Positions 27,063 to 35,768 are shown, counted from the stretch's first letter. The stretch is 43,698 nt of DNA from Prevotella sp. (GCA_022771625.1 JALFCW010000136.1:1-43698), one strand, 5' to 3'. Notes: a model not told the origin generated them from the letters alone. A program made the numbers and translations.

Positions 27063-27118
27063 TTGAAAATTGAAATATTGAAATATTGAATTATTGAAAA
27101 ATTAAAATATTAAATTAT
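27061..27118 (+). repeat. ATTGAAA-type degenerate tract after the pseudokinase gene
   Basis: From the last two bases of the stop codon on, ATTGAAA-like units repeat with an irregular 7-10 base period (TTGAAAATTGAAATATTG and on), ending in TAAA-rich sequence just before the next start. No palindromic element follows, unlike the tracts at 38357 and 43491. Confidence 0.7.
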
Positions 27119-27125
27119 AATAGAA

Positions 27126-27608
27126 ATGAGAAGTAGAACAGCAATTTGGTTTGAATGTAAAGTACGTTACGAGAAGACAATGGAAGACGGTATGCCCAAG
27201 AAAGTTGTGGAGATTTATACCGTGGATGCACTCAGTTTTAGTGAGGCTGAAAAGCGCATTATGGAAGAGATGTCTTCATACGTGAGCGGAGAGATTGAGA
27301 TTGCCGACCTGAAGATAGCACAATATAAGGAAATCTTCTTTGCCGACAGCGACTTGGCTGATAAATGGTACAAGGCAAAGCTCGCATTCATCACTATCGA
27401 CGAGAAAACCGACAAGGAGAAGAAAACATCGGTGTTCTATTTGGTGAATGCAGGTAGTATTAACTCTGCCATCAAGAATATCGACGAGGTGATGGGAGGT
27501 ACAATGATTGACTATCAGACTATCAACGTGAGCGAGACCAACGTCATGGACGTCTTTGAATACAAACAGAAAGAAAAGGACGACAAACCAGAGTACGAGC
27601 AGCAGTAA
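27126..27608 (+). CDS. DUF4494-like protein
   Basis: The function is unknown. It is a soluble 160-residue protein starting MRSRTAIWFECKVRYEKTME. From memory it resembles DUF4494, a family found in Bacteroidetes. The pattern is a compact alpha/beta domain (AIWFECKVRYEKTMEDG, then VVEIYTVDALSFSEAEKRI) repeated loosely in the second half (AKLAFITIDEKT, SVFYLVNAGSINSAIKNI), with a charged tail ending in EYEQQ. No signal peptide or membrane helix is seen. It follows the pseudokinase gene by 63 bases and ends 1 base before the yggS start. Confidence 0.75.
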   Translation: MRSRTAIWFECKVRYEKTMEDGMPKKVVEIYTVDALSFSEAEKRIMEEMSSYVSGEIEIADLKIAQYKEIFFADSDLADKWYKAKLAFITIDEKTDKEKKTSVFYLVNAGSINSAIKNIDEVMGGTMIDYQTINVSETNVMDVFEYKQKEKDDKPEYEQQ

Positions 27609-27609
27609 T

Positions 27610-28284
27610 ATGGATTATGATGTAAAGGGTAACCTGAAGGAGGTGAAAGCCAGTCTTCCTGAAGGTGTAAGACTGGTGGCTGTGAGCAAATTCCATCCGT
27701 CCGAATATATCGATGCCGCCTATCAGGAGGGGCAGCGCATTTTCGGCGAGAGCCATGAGCAAGAACTCTCGCGCAAGGTGAAGGAACTGCCTGATGACAT
27801 TAAATGGCATTTCATAGGCCATCTGCAAACCAACAAGGTGAAGTATATCGCACCATATATATCTATGATTGATGCAGTGGATTCGCTCAAGCTCCTCAAG
27901 GAGATACAGAAACAGGCTGCCAAGAACAACAGGGTGATCGACGTGCTGCTGGAACTGCACATCGCCGAGGAGGAAACAAAGTATGGACTTACTCCCGATG
28001 CCTGCCGACAGTTGCTTGATGGTGGCGAGTGGCGCGAGATGACTAATGTGAGGATTTGCGGACTCATGATGATGGCATCCAATGTGGATGACGACAATCA
28101 GATAAGGCGTGAGTTTATGATCGCCCGACAATTCTTCGACGAGGTCAAGGAACGATATTTCGCCGATGCCGATTACTTCTGCGAGCGCTCGTGGGGTATG
28201 AGCGACGACTATCCCATTGCCGTGGATTGCGGCAGTACAATGGTGAGGGTGGGCACGAAAATCTTCGGTCCACGAGTGTATTAA
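27610..28284 (+). CDS. YggS-family pyridoxal-phosphate homeostasis protein
   Basis: This is a PLP-binding protein (PLPBP/YggS) that helps keep free PLP and amino-acid pools in balance. It has 224 residues from the ATG at 27610 (MDYDVKGNLKEVKASLPEG); a longer frame from 27556 lies inside the DUF4494 gene. The PLP lysine is Lys27 in LVAVSKFHP. FGESHEQEL stands where many relatives have FGENYVQE. WHFIGHLQTNKVKY and the C-terminal LSWGMSDDYPIA-like segment (RSWGMSDDYPIAVDCGSTMVR) with GTKIFGPR are all present. Confidence 0.93.
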   Translation: MDYDVKGNLKEVKASLPEGVRLVAVSKFHPSEYIDAAYQEGQRIFGESHEQELSRKVKELPDDIKWHFIGHLQTNKVKYIAPYISMIDAVDSLKLLKEIQKQAAKNNRVIDVLLELHIAEEETKYGLTPDACRQLLDGGEWREMTNVRICGLMMMASNVDDDNQIRREFMIARQFFDEVKERYFADADYFCERSWGMSDDYPIAVDCGSTMVRVGTKIFGPRVY

Positions 28285-28313
28285 AATCATAGAAGTTAAA
28301 GTAGTTAAAGATA

Positions 28314-28922
28314 ATGGAAATAAAGAACGCCGAATTTTCACTCAGTGCTCCCACTGTGACGATGTGTCCCAAGGACACCAAACCGGAATATGCCTTTATA
28401 GGAAGGTCGAATGTGGGTAAGTCGAGTCTTATCAATATGTTATGCAACAACAAGAAATTGGCTAAGACATCGGCAACACCGGGAAAGACATTGCTCATCA
28501 ACCACTTCATCATCAACAAGGAGTGGTATCTTGTCGATCTTCCCGGATATGGCTATGCCAAGCGGTCGAAGACCGAGATAAAGAAGCTCGACCAGATGAT
28601 TCGTGGATATATTCTGCAAAGAGAGCAGCTCGTCAACGTGTTTGTGCTTGTGGATATACGTCTTGAACCACAGAAGATAGACCTTGAGTTTATCAACTGG
28701 TTGGGAGAGAGCTCTGTTCCATTCTCCATAGTCTTCACCAAGGCCGACAAACTGAATGTCAATAAGGTGAATGCCAGTGTGGCTTTATACCAAAAGACAT
28801 TGAGCGAGACATGGGAAGAAATGCCCAGGATGTTTATCACGTCGAGCGAGAAAAAGACAGGTAGAGACGAAGTACTCGGATATATCGAGGAGATAAACAT
28901 GGAGTTGTCGGATAATGTATAA
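28314..28922 (+). CDS. engB: Ribosome biogenesis GTPase EngB (YihA/YsxC)
   Basis: EngB is a GTPase needed for assembly of the large ribosomal subunit. It has 202 residues, normal for the family. Motifs: G1 GRSNVGKSS at 30-38, the G2 threonine in TSATPGKT, G3 [12 protein letters not shown] (the EngB-specific form), and G4 FTKADKLN. It lies 29 bases after yggS and 8 before the ABC-F gene, in the same transcript. Confidence 0.96.
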   Translation: MEIKNAEFSLSAPTVTMCPKDTKPEYAFIGRSNVGKSSLINMLCNNKKLAKTSATPGKTLLINHFIINKEWYLVDLPGYGYAKRSKTEIKKLDQMIRGYILQREQLVNVFVLVDIRLEPQKIDLEFINWLGESSVPFSIVFTKADKLNVNKVNASVALYQKTLSETWEEMPRMFITSSEKKTGRDEVLGYIEEINMELSDNV

Positions 28923-28930
28923 ATAGAATC

Positions 28931-30721
28931 ATGGCTGAAATACCATTTCTTGACGTTCAGAATCTTACAAAGTCCTTCGGTGCACTTGTGCTGTTTGAAA
29001 ACATCAGTTTTTCGGTGGCACAAGGACAGAGGGTAGGTCTTATTGCCAAGAACGGAACGGGAAAGTCAACACTTCTGTCACTACTCGCAGGCAACGACTC
29101 ACCCGATTCGGGCAGCATCATATTCAGAAAAGACATTAAGGTGGGAATACTTGAGCAATCGCCTGTGTTCGACCCTGAGGAAACGGTGCTCGAGGCTTGT
29201 TTCAACCACGAGGGTGAGGATGAGAAGATACTCAAGGCCAAGCAGGTTCTCACCCAATTGAAGATACGCGACCTCAACCAACCCATGGGTCAACTGAGTG
29301 GCGGACAGCAGAAGAGGGTGGCACTGGCAAATGTGCTCATCACAGAACCCGACCTGCTGATTCTCGACGAACCGACCAACCATCTCGACCTTGAGATGAT
29401 TGAATGGCTTGAGGGCTTTCTGTCGCGAGGCAACAAGACATTGCTTATGGTGACTCACGACAGATTCTTCCTCGATCGTGTGTGCTCGGTGATCATCGAA
29501 CTCGACGACCGCACTGTATATACCTATCGCGGCAACTATGCATATTATCTGGAGAAACGCCAAGAACGTATCGACAATAAGAGGGCGGAGATTGAAAGGG
29601 CCAACAACCTGTATCGCACCGAACTCGAATGGATGAGGCGACAACCGCAGGCAAGAGGACACAAGGCCAAATATCGTGAGGATGCCTTCTATGAACTCGA
29701 AAAGGTGGCCAAGCAGAGAATGGAGGACAGACAGCTACGACTCAAGTCGGCAAACGTATATATCGGGTCGAAGATCTTCGAATGTCAGTATATCTCCAAG
29801 GCATTCGACGACCTGGTCATCATGAAGGACTTCTACTATAACTTCTCACGATACGAGAAGATGGGAATATTGGGAAACAACGGAACAGGAAAATCCACAT
29901 TCATAAAGATGCTCCTTGGCAGGGTGAGTCCCGATGCAGGAAAAATCGAGATTGGCGAGACTGTGAAATTCGGATATTTCTCGCAAGAGGGATTGCAGTT
30001 TGACGATCAACAGAAGGTGATAGATGTAATCACCAACATTGCGGATTACATAAATCTCGGAGGCAGGAAACAACTCTCAGCATCACAACTCTTGCAGTAT
30101 TTCCTCTTTACCCCCGAACAGCAACATAATTATGTATATAAGCTGAGCGGTGGTGAAAGGCGCAAACTGTATCTGTGTACAGTGCTCATGCAGAATCCCA
30201 ACTTCCTCGTGCTCGACGAACCTACCAACGACCTTGACATCGTGACACTTCAGATACTGGAGGAATATCTTGCCGACTTCCCCGGATGTGTTATTGTAGT
30301 GAGCCACGACAGATATTTCATGGACAAGGTGGTTGATCATCTGCTGGTGTTCAAGGGCAACGGAGAGATACAAGATTTCCCAGGCAACTACACCCAATAC
30401 CGCCAGTGGTTGGCAATGAAGACCAAGAGCGAGGCTGAAAAGCAACAGAAAAAGAATGAGACATCGACGGGAAAGTCAACAGGCAGACGCGATGGCAATG
30501 AAGATAAGCCTCGCAAACTGACGTATAAGGAGCGCATGGAGATGGAACGTCTGGAAAAGGAAATAGGACAACTGGAAGAGGAACAGAAATCCATCGAGGA
30601 TGCCCTATGCAGCGGCACTCTGGATGTTGACTCCCTGACAGATAAATCCAAACGTCTTGCCGCTATCAAGGACGAAATCGACGAAAAGTCGATGAGGTGG
30701 CTTGAACTTTCGGAGATATAA
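28931..30721 (+). CDS. ABC-F family ATPase, Uup-like
   Basis: This is a soluble twin-ATPase of the ABC-F group, whose members act on the ribosome rather than as transporters. It has 596 residues. ATPase 1 has Walker [13 protein letters not shown] (36-47) and signature [15 protein letters not shown] with [16 protein letters not shown]. The interdomain arm linker follows ([20 protein letters not shown]). ATPase 2 has [29 protein letters not shown] and [13 protein letters not shown]. The C-terminal segment from about 500 is Lys/Glu-rich with a coiled coil ([18 protein letters not shown]), which fits Uup better than EttA. It sits between engB and recR. Confidence 0.92.
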   Translation: MAEIPFLDVQNLTKSFGALVLFENISFSVAQGQRVGLIAKNGTGKSTLLSLLAGNDSPDSGSIIFRKDIKVGILEQSPVFDPEETVLEACFNHEGEDEKILKAKQVLTQLKIRDLNQPMGQLSGGQQKRVALANVLITEPDLLILDEPTNHLDLEMIEWLEGFLSRGNKTLLMVTHDRFFLDRVCSVIIELDDRTVYTYRGNYAYYLEKRQERIDNKRAEIERANNLYRTELEWMRRQPQARGHKAKYREDAFYELEKVAKQRMEDRQLRLKSANVYIGSKIFECQYISKAFDDLVIMKDFYYNFSRYEKMGILGNNGTGKSTFIKMLLGRVSPDAGKIEIGETVKFGYFSQEGLQFDDQQKVIDVITNIADYINLGGRKQLSASQLLQYFLFTPEQQHNYVYKLSGGERRKLYLCTVLMQNPNFLVLDEPTNDLDIVTLQILEEYLADFPGCVIVVSHDRYFMDKVVDHLLVFKGNGEIQDFPGNYTQYRQWLAMKTKSEAEKQQKKNETSTGKSTGRRDGNEDKPRKLTYKERMEMERLEKEIGQLEEEQKSIEDALCSGTLDVDSLTDKSKRLAAIKDEIDEKSMRWLELSEI

Positions 30722-30732
30722 ATAGAAATTAT

Positions 30733-31338
30733 ATGACAAGATATCCTTCAGCACTGCTCGACAAGGCAGTGGGCGAGATGGCGAAACTGCCAGGAATAGG
30801 GCGGAAGACGGCACTGAGACTGGTGCTCCATCTGCTAAGGCAAGATGAGACTCAGACAGATTCTCTTGCCCAGGCACTTATGGAGGCTCGGCATGAGATA
30901 AAACGATGCCGCTGCTGTCATAATATTAGCGACGATGAATTATGTCCGATATGCAGCAATCCACAACGCGACAAGAAGATGATATGTGTGGTGGAGAATG
31001 TGCAGGATGTGATGGCAGTGGAAGCCACGCAACAGTTTAAGGGGCTATACCATGTGCTTGGCGGAGTGATATCGCCAATGGATGGTATCGGTCCCAACGA
31101 CCTTGAGATCGACTCACTCGTGGAAAGAGTGGGCGAGGGTGGGATAGACGAGGTGATACTGGCCTTGGCATCCACTATGGAGGGCGACACCACCAATTTC
31201 TATATCACACGACGACTTGCTCCTATGGGTGTCAAGGTGTCTATGATTGCAAGGGGAATATCCGTTGGCGACGAACTCGAATATACCGACGAACTCACTC
31301 TCGGGCGGAGTATTGTCAACCGTACGCCTGTTAACTGA
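30733..31338 (+). CDS. recR: Recombination mediator RecR
   Basis: RecR acts with RecO (and RecF) to load RecA on SSB-coated gaps. It has 201 residues. A helix-hairpin-helix ([13 protein letters not shown], 18-30) is followed by a zinc motif with Cys59, 61, 62, 71 and 74 ([16 protein letters not shown]), a Toprim domain ([15 protein letters not shown]) and the C-terminal [18 protein letters not shown] with LTLGRSI. It follows the ABC-F gene by 11 bases. Confidence 0.96.
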   Translation: MTRYPSALLDKAVGEMAKLPGIGRKTALRLVLHLLRQDETQTDSLAQALMEARHEIKRCRCCHNISDDELCPICSNPQRDKKMICVVENVQDVMAVEATQQFKGLYHVLGGVISPMDGIGPNDLEIDSLVERVGEGGIDEVILALASTMEGDTTNFYITRRLAPMGVKVSMIARGISVGDELEYTDELTLGRSIVNRTPVN

Positions 31339-31352
31339 ATAATTCAACAAGA

Positions 31353-31751
31353 ATGAATAAAACAATTAGTCTTTTACGCACAGTGCTTATAGCAAATGTG
31401 GGGGTGGCAGTGGTTATTGCCGCCTTGTATGAACTCGACATCCTGCCTTCTGGAATGTTTACAGGCAGAGCTCAGGACGAGTTCTTATCTACAATATCCA
31501 TGGAACTCATCACAATAGTGTTTATCCCCGTGGCCCTTCGCCTGTTTAAGACAAAGGATGTGGAGAAACGATTGGAAGAGGGCAATATTAAAGCGTTCAG
31601 AAAATGGGGATTGCTGAGGATTCTTATGATCACCGTACCACTCGTACTGAACACCTTATTATATTATAGCTTCATGAACACCACCTTTGGGTATATGGCA
31701 TTGATACTGCTCATTTGCTTGCCTTTTATTTATCCAGCTTCAAGAAAATGA
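31353..31751 (+). CDS. Small membrane protein of unknown function
   Basis: I do not recognise this 132-residue protein. It has about four predicted membrane helices: LLRTVLIANVGVAVVIAALY, ITIVFIPVALRLF, LRILMITVPLVLNTLLYY and GYMALILLICLPFIY, with a short charged loop (KTKDVEKRLEEGNIKAFRKW) in the middle. It begins 14 bases after recR and its stop overlaps the GT2 start by ATGA, so it is translated in line with the glycosyltransferase; it may act in the same envelope process, which is inference. Confidence 0.75.
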   Translation: MNKTISLLRTVLIANVGVAVVIAALYELDILPSGMFTGRAQDEFLSTISMELITIVFIPVALRLFKTKDVEKRLEEGNIKAFRKWGLLRILMITVPLVLNTLLYYSFMNTTFGYMALILLICLPFIYPASRK

Positions 31752-32896
31752 AAATATCGGTAGTAATAGTCAATTACAACGTAAAGTATTACGTGGGTCA
31801 ATGTATCGACAGTGTCCGAAGGGCTCTGCAAGGTATTGACTCAGAGATCATCGTTGTTGACAATCACTCCCGCGACGGTTCGGTGGATTATCTGTCAAAG
31901 ATAGAGGGTGTAAGGATTATCGAGAGCGGACATAACCTCGGTTTTTCCAAGGCAAATAATATAGCCATCAGACAGTCAACAGCAGAATATGTGCTTATGC
32001 TTAACCCCGACACCATAGTGGCGGAAGACGCCATAAGGATGATAATCGACTTTGCCGACAGTCATCCCCAGGCAGGAGGTATTGGAGTGAGGATGCACAA
32101 TGACTGGGGAACAACAGCCAGGGAGTCGCGACGCGGTTTACCGTCGCCCATGACATCGTTTTATAAAATAATAGGCTTAAGCAAGCGACTGCCCCAGCAC
32201 CGCAAATACGGAAGGTATTACATGGGCTGGTTGCCCTGGGATTCACCCTCAAGGATAGAAGTGGTGAGCGGCGCATGTTTCCTTGTGCGACGTAAGGCAC
32301 TCGACGAGGTGGGACTTATGGATGAGGACTACTTTATGTATGGCGAAGACATCGACCTCTCATATAGATTGCTCAAGGGTGGATGGGAAAACTGGTTTGT
32401 GCCAGCAGATATTATCCACTATAAGGGTGAGAGCACACAAAAGACGTCGTTCAATTATGTGCATGTATTCTACAATGCCATGCTCATATTTATGCGCAAG
32501 CACTACAGTCATTTGTCTTGGCTCATCATTTGGCCACTCCAGATAGCTGTATATTTCATCGCCCTGTTGGCATTAATGGCTACACTTTTCGACAGAATGA
32601 AAAAGTCTCTTGGTTTTGGTGGAAGATATAAAATAGAATTTCCCGTGCTTTACTTGGAAGGAAGCAACACCATGAAGGAAAAATGCCGTGCCATTGCCAT
32701 GCGCAAGGGTCTAAGTGTTATTGACTCCCTCGATGATTGCAAGCAGAATATTGTCGTCCGGGTGTTCGACCCGTCAGATATGTCTTATGCCGACATCATC
32801 AAACACATGTCGGAGAGTGCCAATAATCGCGTAAGACTCGGTTTATACCATAATGACAAGGATATTATAATTACCCAAATGGAAGTATATGGATGA
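31748..32896 (+). CDS. Family 2 glycosyltransferase, rhamnosyltransferase-like
   Basis: This is a GT-A-fold glycosyltransferase, probably acting on a lipid-linked glycan at the inner membrane. It has 382 residues from the ATG at 31748 (MKISVVIVNYNVKYYVGQC). The nucleotide-sugar motifs are VVDNHSRDGSVDY (37-49) and MLNPDT at 84-89 (the DxD-like NPD). A GACFLVRRKALDEVGLMDEDYFMYGEDIDLS-type acceptor region follows at 174-204. A membrane helix at about 257-281 is followed by an unusual 80-residue C-terminal extension (from KIEFPVLYLEGSNTMKEK to MEVYG) with no recognised domain. The ORF frame is open upstream, but 31748 gives the ATGA overlap. Confidence 0.9.
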   Translation: MKISVVIVNYNVKYYVGQCIDSVRRALQGIDSEIIVVDNHSRDGSVDYLSKIEGVRIIESGHNLGFSKANNIAIRQSTAEYVLMLNPDTIVAEDAIRMIIDFADSHPQAGGIGVRMHNDWGTTARESRRGLPSPMTSFYKIIGLSKRLPQHRKYGRYYMGWLPWDSPSRIEVVSGACFLVRRKALDEVGLMDEDYFMYGEDIDLSYRLLKGGWENWFVPADIIHYKGESTQKTSFNYVHVFYNAMLIFMRKHYSHLSWLIIWPLQIAVYFIALLALMATLFDRMKKSLGFGGRYKIEFPVLYLEGSNTMKEKCRAIAMRKGLSVIDSLDDCKQNIVVRVFDPSDMSYADIIKHMSESANNRVRLGLYHNDKDIIITQMEVYG

Positions 32897-33395
32897 AATA
32901 ATTCTCAGGGCTCTTGAACCCGAAGATCTCGATGTGCTATATTCGATAGAGAACGACATTGAGTTATGGAATGTTGGATATACAACAGTGCCATATTCAC
33001 GTTATCTGCTGCATGACTACATAGCCAACTCAACATGCGATATATATGCCGACAAGCAGTTGAGGCTATTGGCAGTAACGAAGGATGGTGGCGATGTGGT
33101 TGGCATTGTTGATATCACCGACTATAACCCTCAGCATAATCGTGCCGAGCTGGGATTGGTGGTGAGAAGACAGTACCGCAATATGGGTTATGGAAGTGTT
33201 ATTGTGAAACAAATGATAGAATATGCCCATCAAGTGATCCATCTCCATCAACTATATGTTGTTGTGGATATAGAGAATACTCCATCAATAGATTTATTCA
33301 AAAATAATGGATTTCGACTGTCTCACTATCTCGAAGATTGGCTTTATGATGGGGAAAAATACAGAAAAGCGGTGTTTTTAACACTTTTTTTGTAA
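32889..33395 (+). CDS. GNAT-family N-acetyltransferase
   Basis: This is an acetyl-CoA-dependent acyltransferase of 168 residues in the RimJ/RimL-like or SpeG-like group. The acetyl-CoA pocket is seen as LGLVVRRQYRNMGYGSVIV (Q/RxxGxG/A type: RQYRNMGYG), followed by VDIENTPSIDLFKNNGFRLS, the typical asparagine and the final FKNNGF strand. The substrate is unknown. It overlaps the GT2 stop by 8 bases, so it is probably linked to the same envelope task or simply co-transcribed. It is the last gene before the tRNA-Asp pair. Confidence 0.9.
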   Translation: MDEIILRALEPEDLDVLYSIENDIELWNVGYTTVPYSRYLLHDYIANSTCDIYADKQLRLLAVTKDGGDVVGIVDITDYNPQHNRAELGLVVRRQYRNMGYGSVIVKQMIEYAHQVIHLHQLYVVVDIENTPSIDLFKNNGFRLSHYLEDWLYDGEKYRKAVFLTLFL

Positions 33396-33410
33396 TTTCT
33401 CGGCAAATCA

Positions 33411-33442
33411 TTTGGAGTTTTCAAAAAAACTCCGTACCTTTG
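33411..33442 (+). promoter_or_regulatory. Promoter of the tRNA-Asp pair, with an inverted repeat in its spacer
   Basis: TTTG (33411-33414), 20 bases, TACCTTTG (33435-33442). The spacer is an 8-bp perfect inverted repeat, GGAGTTTT (33414-33421) and AAAACTCC (33426-33433), with a 4-base loop. No T run follows, so it is not an obvious terminator for the preceding gene. Confidence 0.7.
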
Positions 33443-33470
33443 CACCCGCTTAAATGAAGCAACGACTTTT

Positions 33471-33544
33471 GGTGCGTTAGTTCAGTTGGTTAGAATACAT
33501 GCCTGTCACGCATGGGGTCACGGGTTCGAGTCCCGTACGCACCG
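33471..33544 (+). tRNA. tRNA-Asp(GTC), copy 1
   Basis: The gene is 74 bases. Acceptor GGTGCGT (33471-33477) pairs with ACGCACC (33537-33543), with discriminator G. The anticodon stem CATGC/GCATG holds loop CTGTCAC, anticodon GTC. The next three bases happen to be CCA (33545-33547). It is identical in sequence to copy 2. Confidence 0.97.
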
Positions 33545-33565
33545 CCAGTCGAATATTAATATACT

Positions 33566-33639
33566 GGTGCGTTAGTTCAGTTGGTTAGAATACATGCCTG
33601 TCACGCATGGGGTCACGGGTTCGAGTCCCGTACGCACCG
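33566..33639 (+). tRNA. tRNA-Asp(GTC), copy 2
   Basis: This is identical over all 74 bases to copy 1 and starts 95 bases after copy 1 starts. The sequence after the discriminator is CTG, so CCA is not encoded here. The 21-base spacer between the copies contains CCAGT, an ATATTAATAT palindrome and ACTGG, which can pair as a hairpin. Confidence 0.97.
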
Positions 33640-33649
33640 CTGAATCGGA

Positions 33650-33678
33650 GAACATGATATCATTCATGTTCTTTTTTT
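33650..33678 (+). terminator. Intrinsic terminator after the tRNA-Asp pair
   Basis: GAACATGA (33650-33657) and TCATGTTC (33664-33671) form a perfect 8-bp stem with a 6-base loop, followed by seven T. Confidence 0.85.
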
Positions 33679-33699
33679 GTTTATATAAATGCGAAACAA

Positions 33700-34824
33700 A
33701 TGAAAATCGGTATTGAGGCACAACGGATATTCCGCAGCAACAAGCATGGTATGGACTATGTCGTTCTTAAGGAGATACTCCATCTCCAGAAGATTGACAC
33801 TCGTAATGAATATTATATATTTGTAAAACCAGGTCCCGACCGCTGTGTTAATGACACATTCAATTTCCATGTCATCGAGGTGAAATGTCCGTCATATCCT
33901 CTTTGGGAGCAATGGGCACTGCCGCGTGCTGCAAGCGATCTTGGAGTCGATATACTTCATTGCACAAGCAACACAGCTCCCATATTCACCTCCATTCCAC
34001 TTGTTCTCACTCTCCACGACATCATCTTCCTTGAGCCACGCGACAAGAACAACAAGTCGGTGTATCAGAATATGGGATGGTTGTATCGACGTCTTGTCGT
34101 ACCGAGAATACTCAACAAATGTCGCAGGATTATCACTGTGTCCAATTATGAATATGAGAATATCGTAACAAAATTGAATATCCCTCGCCACAGGATGCGG
34201 ATGATATACAACGGCTACAACGAATGGTTTCAACCCATTAATGACACTGAATGTGCTTACGGCAAGTATATCCGCAAGAGTGGGTTCTTCTTCTTCCTCG
34301 GCAATACCGACCCGAAGAAGAATTCCGAACGCACCATCCAGGCTTTCGCCAAGTATCTTAAATTGTCATCAGTGAAGCGCGAACTGCTCATAGCCGACTT
34401 AAGCAATGATATCATCGACGATATCCTTAAGCGCAACAATATCGAGTATGCGCGCGAATATATAGTGCCTGCAGGATATGTTGACAACAAGGATCTCGTG
34501 TCGATATATAATGCCGCATTTGCATTCCTATATACGTCGCTGCGCGAGAGTTTCGGCATACCACTGCTCGAAGCAATGGCATGCGGCACGCCTGTGATTA
34601 CTAGCAACACATCATCGATGCCGGAGGTGGCTGGAGTGGATTCTGCTCTCATCGACCCCACCGACGTTAATAGCATCACCGACATGATGTTGCGATTGGA
34701 GAATGACGGCGAGTATTATTCAAGAATAAGGGAATATGGCCTGCAGCGTGTGAATATGTTCTCGTGGAATCATACTGCCGAGTTGCTCCTGTCTCTCTAT
34801 GCAGAAGTGTATAACGAAATATGA
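33700..34824 (+). CDS. Family 4 glycosyltransferase (GT-B fold)
   Basis: This is a sugar transferase of 374 residues, probably for cell-surface polysaccharide. The N-terminal Rossmann half opens MKIGIEAQRIFRSNKHGMDY, with DILHCTSNTAPIF and VLTLHDIIFLEPRDK. The C-terminal half has the donor-binding segment FFFLGNTDPKKN and the classic FLYTSLRESFGIPLLEAMACG motif with the two acid/base residues (the family's E-x7-E, here ESFGIPLLE). It starts 21 bases after the tRNA terminator, so it is read separately, yet no TAnnTTTG box lies between; its promoter is unclear. The acyltransferase gene follows by 10 bases. Confidence 0.92.
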   Translation: MKIGIEAQRIFRSNKHGMDYVVLKEILHLQKIDTRNEYYIFVKPGPDRCVNDTFNFHVIEVKCPSYPLWEQWALPRAASDLGVDILHCTSNTAPIFTSIPLVLTLHDIIFLEPRDKNNKSVYQNMGWLYRRLVVPRILNKCRRIITVSNYEYENIVTKLNIPRHRMRMIYNGYNEWFQPINDTECAYGKYIRKSGFFFFLGNTDPKKNSERTIQAFAKYLKLSSVKRELLIADLSNDIIDDILKRNNIEYAREYIVPAGYVDNKDLVSIYNAAFAFLYTSLRESFGIPLLEAMACGTPVITSNTSSMPEVAGVDSALIDPTDVNSITDMMLRLENDGEYYSRIREYGLQRVNMFSWNHTAELLLSLYAEVYNEI

Positions 34825-34834
34825 TGATGCCTTT

Positions 34835-35437
34835 ATGGACAGAAATGCAATTCGAGAAATGATGAAATCCAACGGTAGGATAAAGCGTATGGTTGATTTT
34901 CTTATAATGAACCAGCGTCTCACCCGTCCCCGATGGTATGTTCGCCTTCTTGCGCCACTTTATCAGCACCGGGCTTTCAGTGCCAAGATATATGGTTCGG
35001 TGCGCATGGACACACCGCCTTATCGTCGTTTCTCGATAGGCAAGCGCAGTGTGGTGGAATCGTTTTCATGCATCAACAATGCCGTAGGTGATGTTGTTAT
35101 AGGCGATTATACGCGCATCGGACTTCACTGCACGGTGATAGGTCCTGTCACTATTGGCAATCACGTCAATCTTGCCCAGGGTATTACAGTGTCAGCATTG
35201 AATCATAATTTTGAGGATACGCGATTGCGTATCGACGAGCAGGGGGTAAACACCTCAGAGATAATAATCGATGATGATGTGTGGATAGGAGCCAATGCAG
35301 TGATTACTGCCGGAGTGCACATCGGTCGTCATTCTGTGGTTGCAGCTGGTGCAGTGGTGACAAAAGATGTACCCGAATATTCTGTTGTAGGAGGAGTGCC
35401 TGCCAAAGTGATTAGAACCATTCGTCAAATAGACTAA
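34835..35437 (+). CDS. Left-handed beta-helix (hexapeptide) acyltransferase
   Basis: This is an O-acetyl/acyltransferase of the serine-acetyltransferase/maltose-O-acetyltransferase type, likely decorating a surface glycan. From the ATG at 34835 (MDRNAIREMMKSNGRIKR) it has 200 residues; an alternative at 34799 would overlap the glycosyltransferase by 26 bases. Hexapeptide turns run from VVIGDYTRIGLHCTVIGPV to WIGANAVITAGVHIG and SVVAAGAVVTKDVPEYSVVGG, with the catalytic histidine expected in ALNHNFEDT. The standard closing motif GGVPAKVIRTI is present. It overlaps the convergent gene at 35412 by 26 bases. Confidence 0.9.
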   Translation: MDRNAIREMMKSNGRIKRMVDFLIMNQRLTRPRWYVRLLAPLYQHRAFSAKIYGSVRMDTPPYRRFSIGKRSVVESFSCINNAVGDVVIGDYTRIGLHCTVIGPVTIGNHVNLAQGITVSALNHNFEDTRLRIDEQGVNTSEIIIDDDVWIGANAVITAGVHIGRHSVVAAGAVVTKDVPEYSVVGGVPAKVIRTIRQID

Positions 35438-35768
35438 GTGAGAGGTCGGGAGATGTATTCCTAGATTGTTCCTTGTCATCATCCTCCTTGTCAGTATCTT
35501 CGGCAAAAATCAGTGCAAGCTGTTGTGCTCTTGTCGAATTAGGATTGAGTTTGTAAATGCCTCTTGCCTCATTACAGAATAGCGACTGCGACAATCTGGA
35601 GTTTCTGAACAGAAACTGCTGAACATACTTATGAATATCATTGAAGTCGGGAGTAGAAAAAAGTGTACAGTTGATATTATATAACTGCATACTCACTTTC
35701 TTCACGCTCATTCCCCGCTCTCCGGCTTTGGCAAGTATAGTGATAATCTGTTCGTCGTATGTCGCCAT
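35412..35768 (-). CDS. Small winged-helix-like protein of unknown function
   Basis: I do not know this family. From the ATG at 35768 (MATYDEQIITILAKAGERG) it has 118 residues. The N-terminal helix-turn-helix-like region (AGERGMSVKKVSMQLYN) followed after a long helix by a wing-like ARGIYKLN resembles HARE- or other winged-helix folds; this is inference. The tail is Asp/Glu/Ser-rich (EDTDKEDDDKEQS), ending LSLFDEWF. It overlaps the acyltransferase tail by 26 bases (convergent) and lies downstream of the terminator of the next gene. Confidence 0.6.
   Translation of the reverse strand: MATYDEQIITILAKAGERGMSVKKVSMQLYNINCTLFSTPDFNDIHKYVQQFLFRNSRLSQSLFCNEARGIYKLNPNSTRAQQLALIFAEDTDKEDDDKEQSRNTSPDLSLSLFDEWF

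Noticed and set aside
33471..33639. Integration site (attachment site) at the tRNA pair
   Set aside because: Duplicate tRNAs can mark integration, but both copies are complete, share a promoter and terminator, and no integrase or displaced tRNA fragment is nearby.
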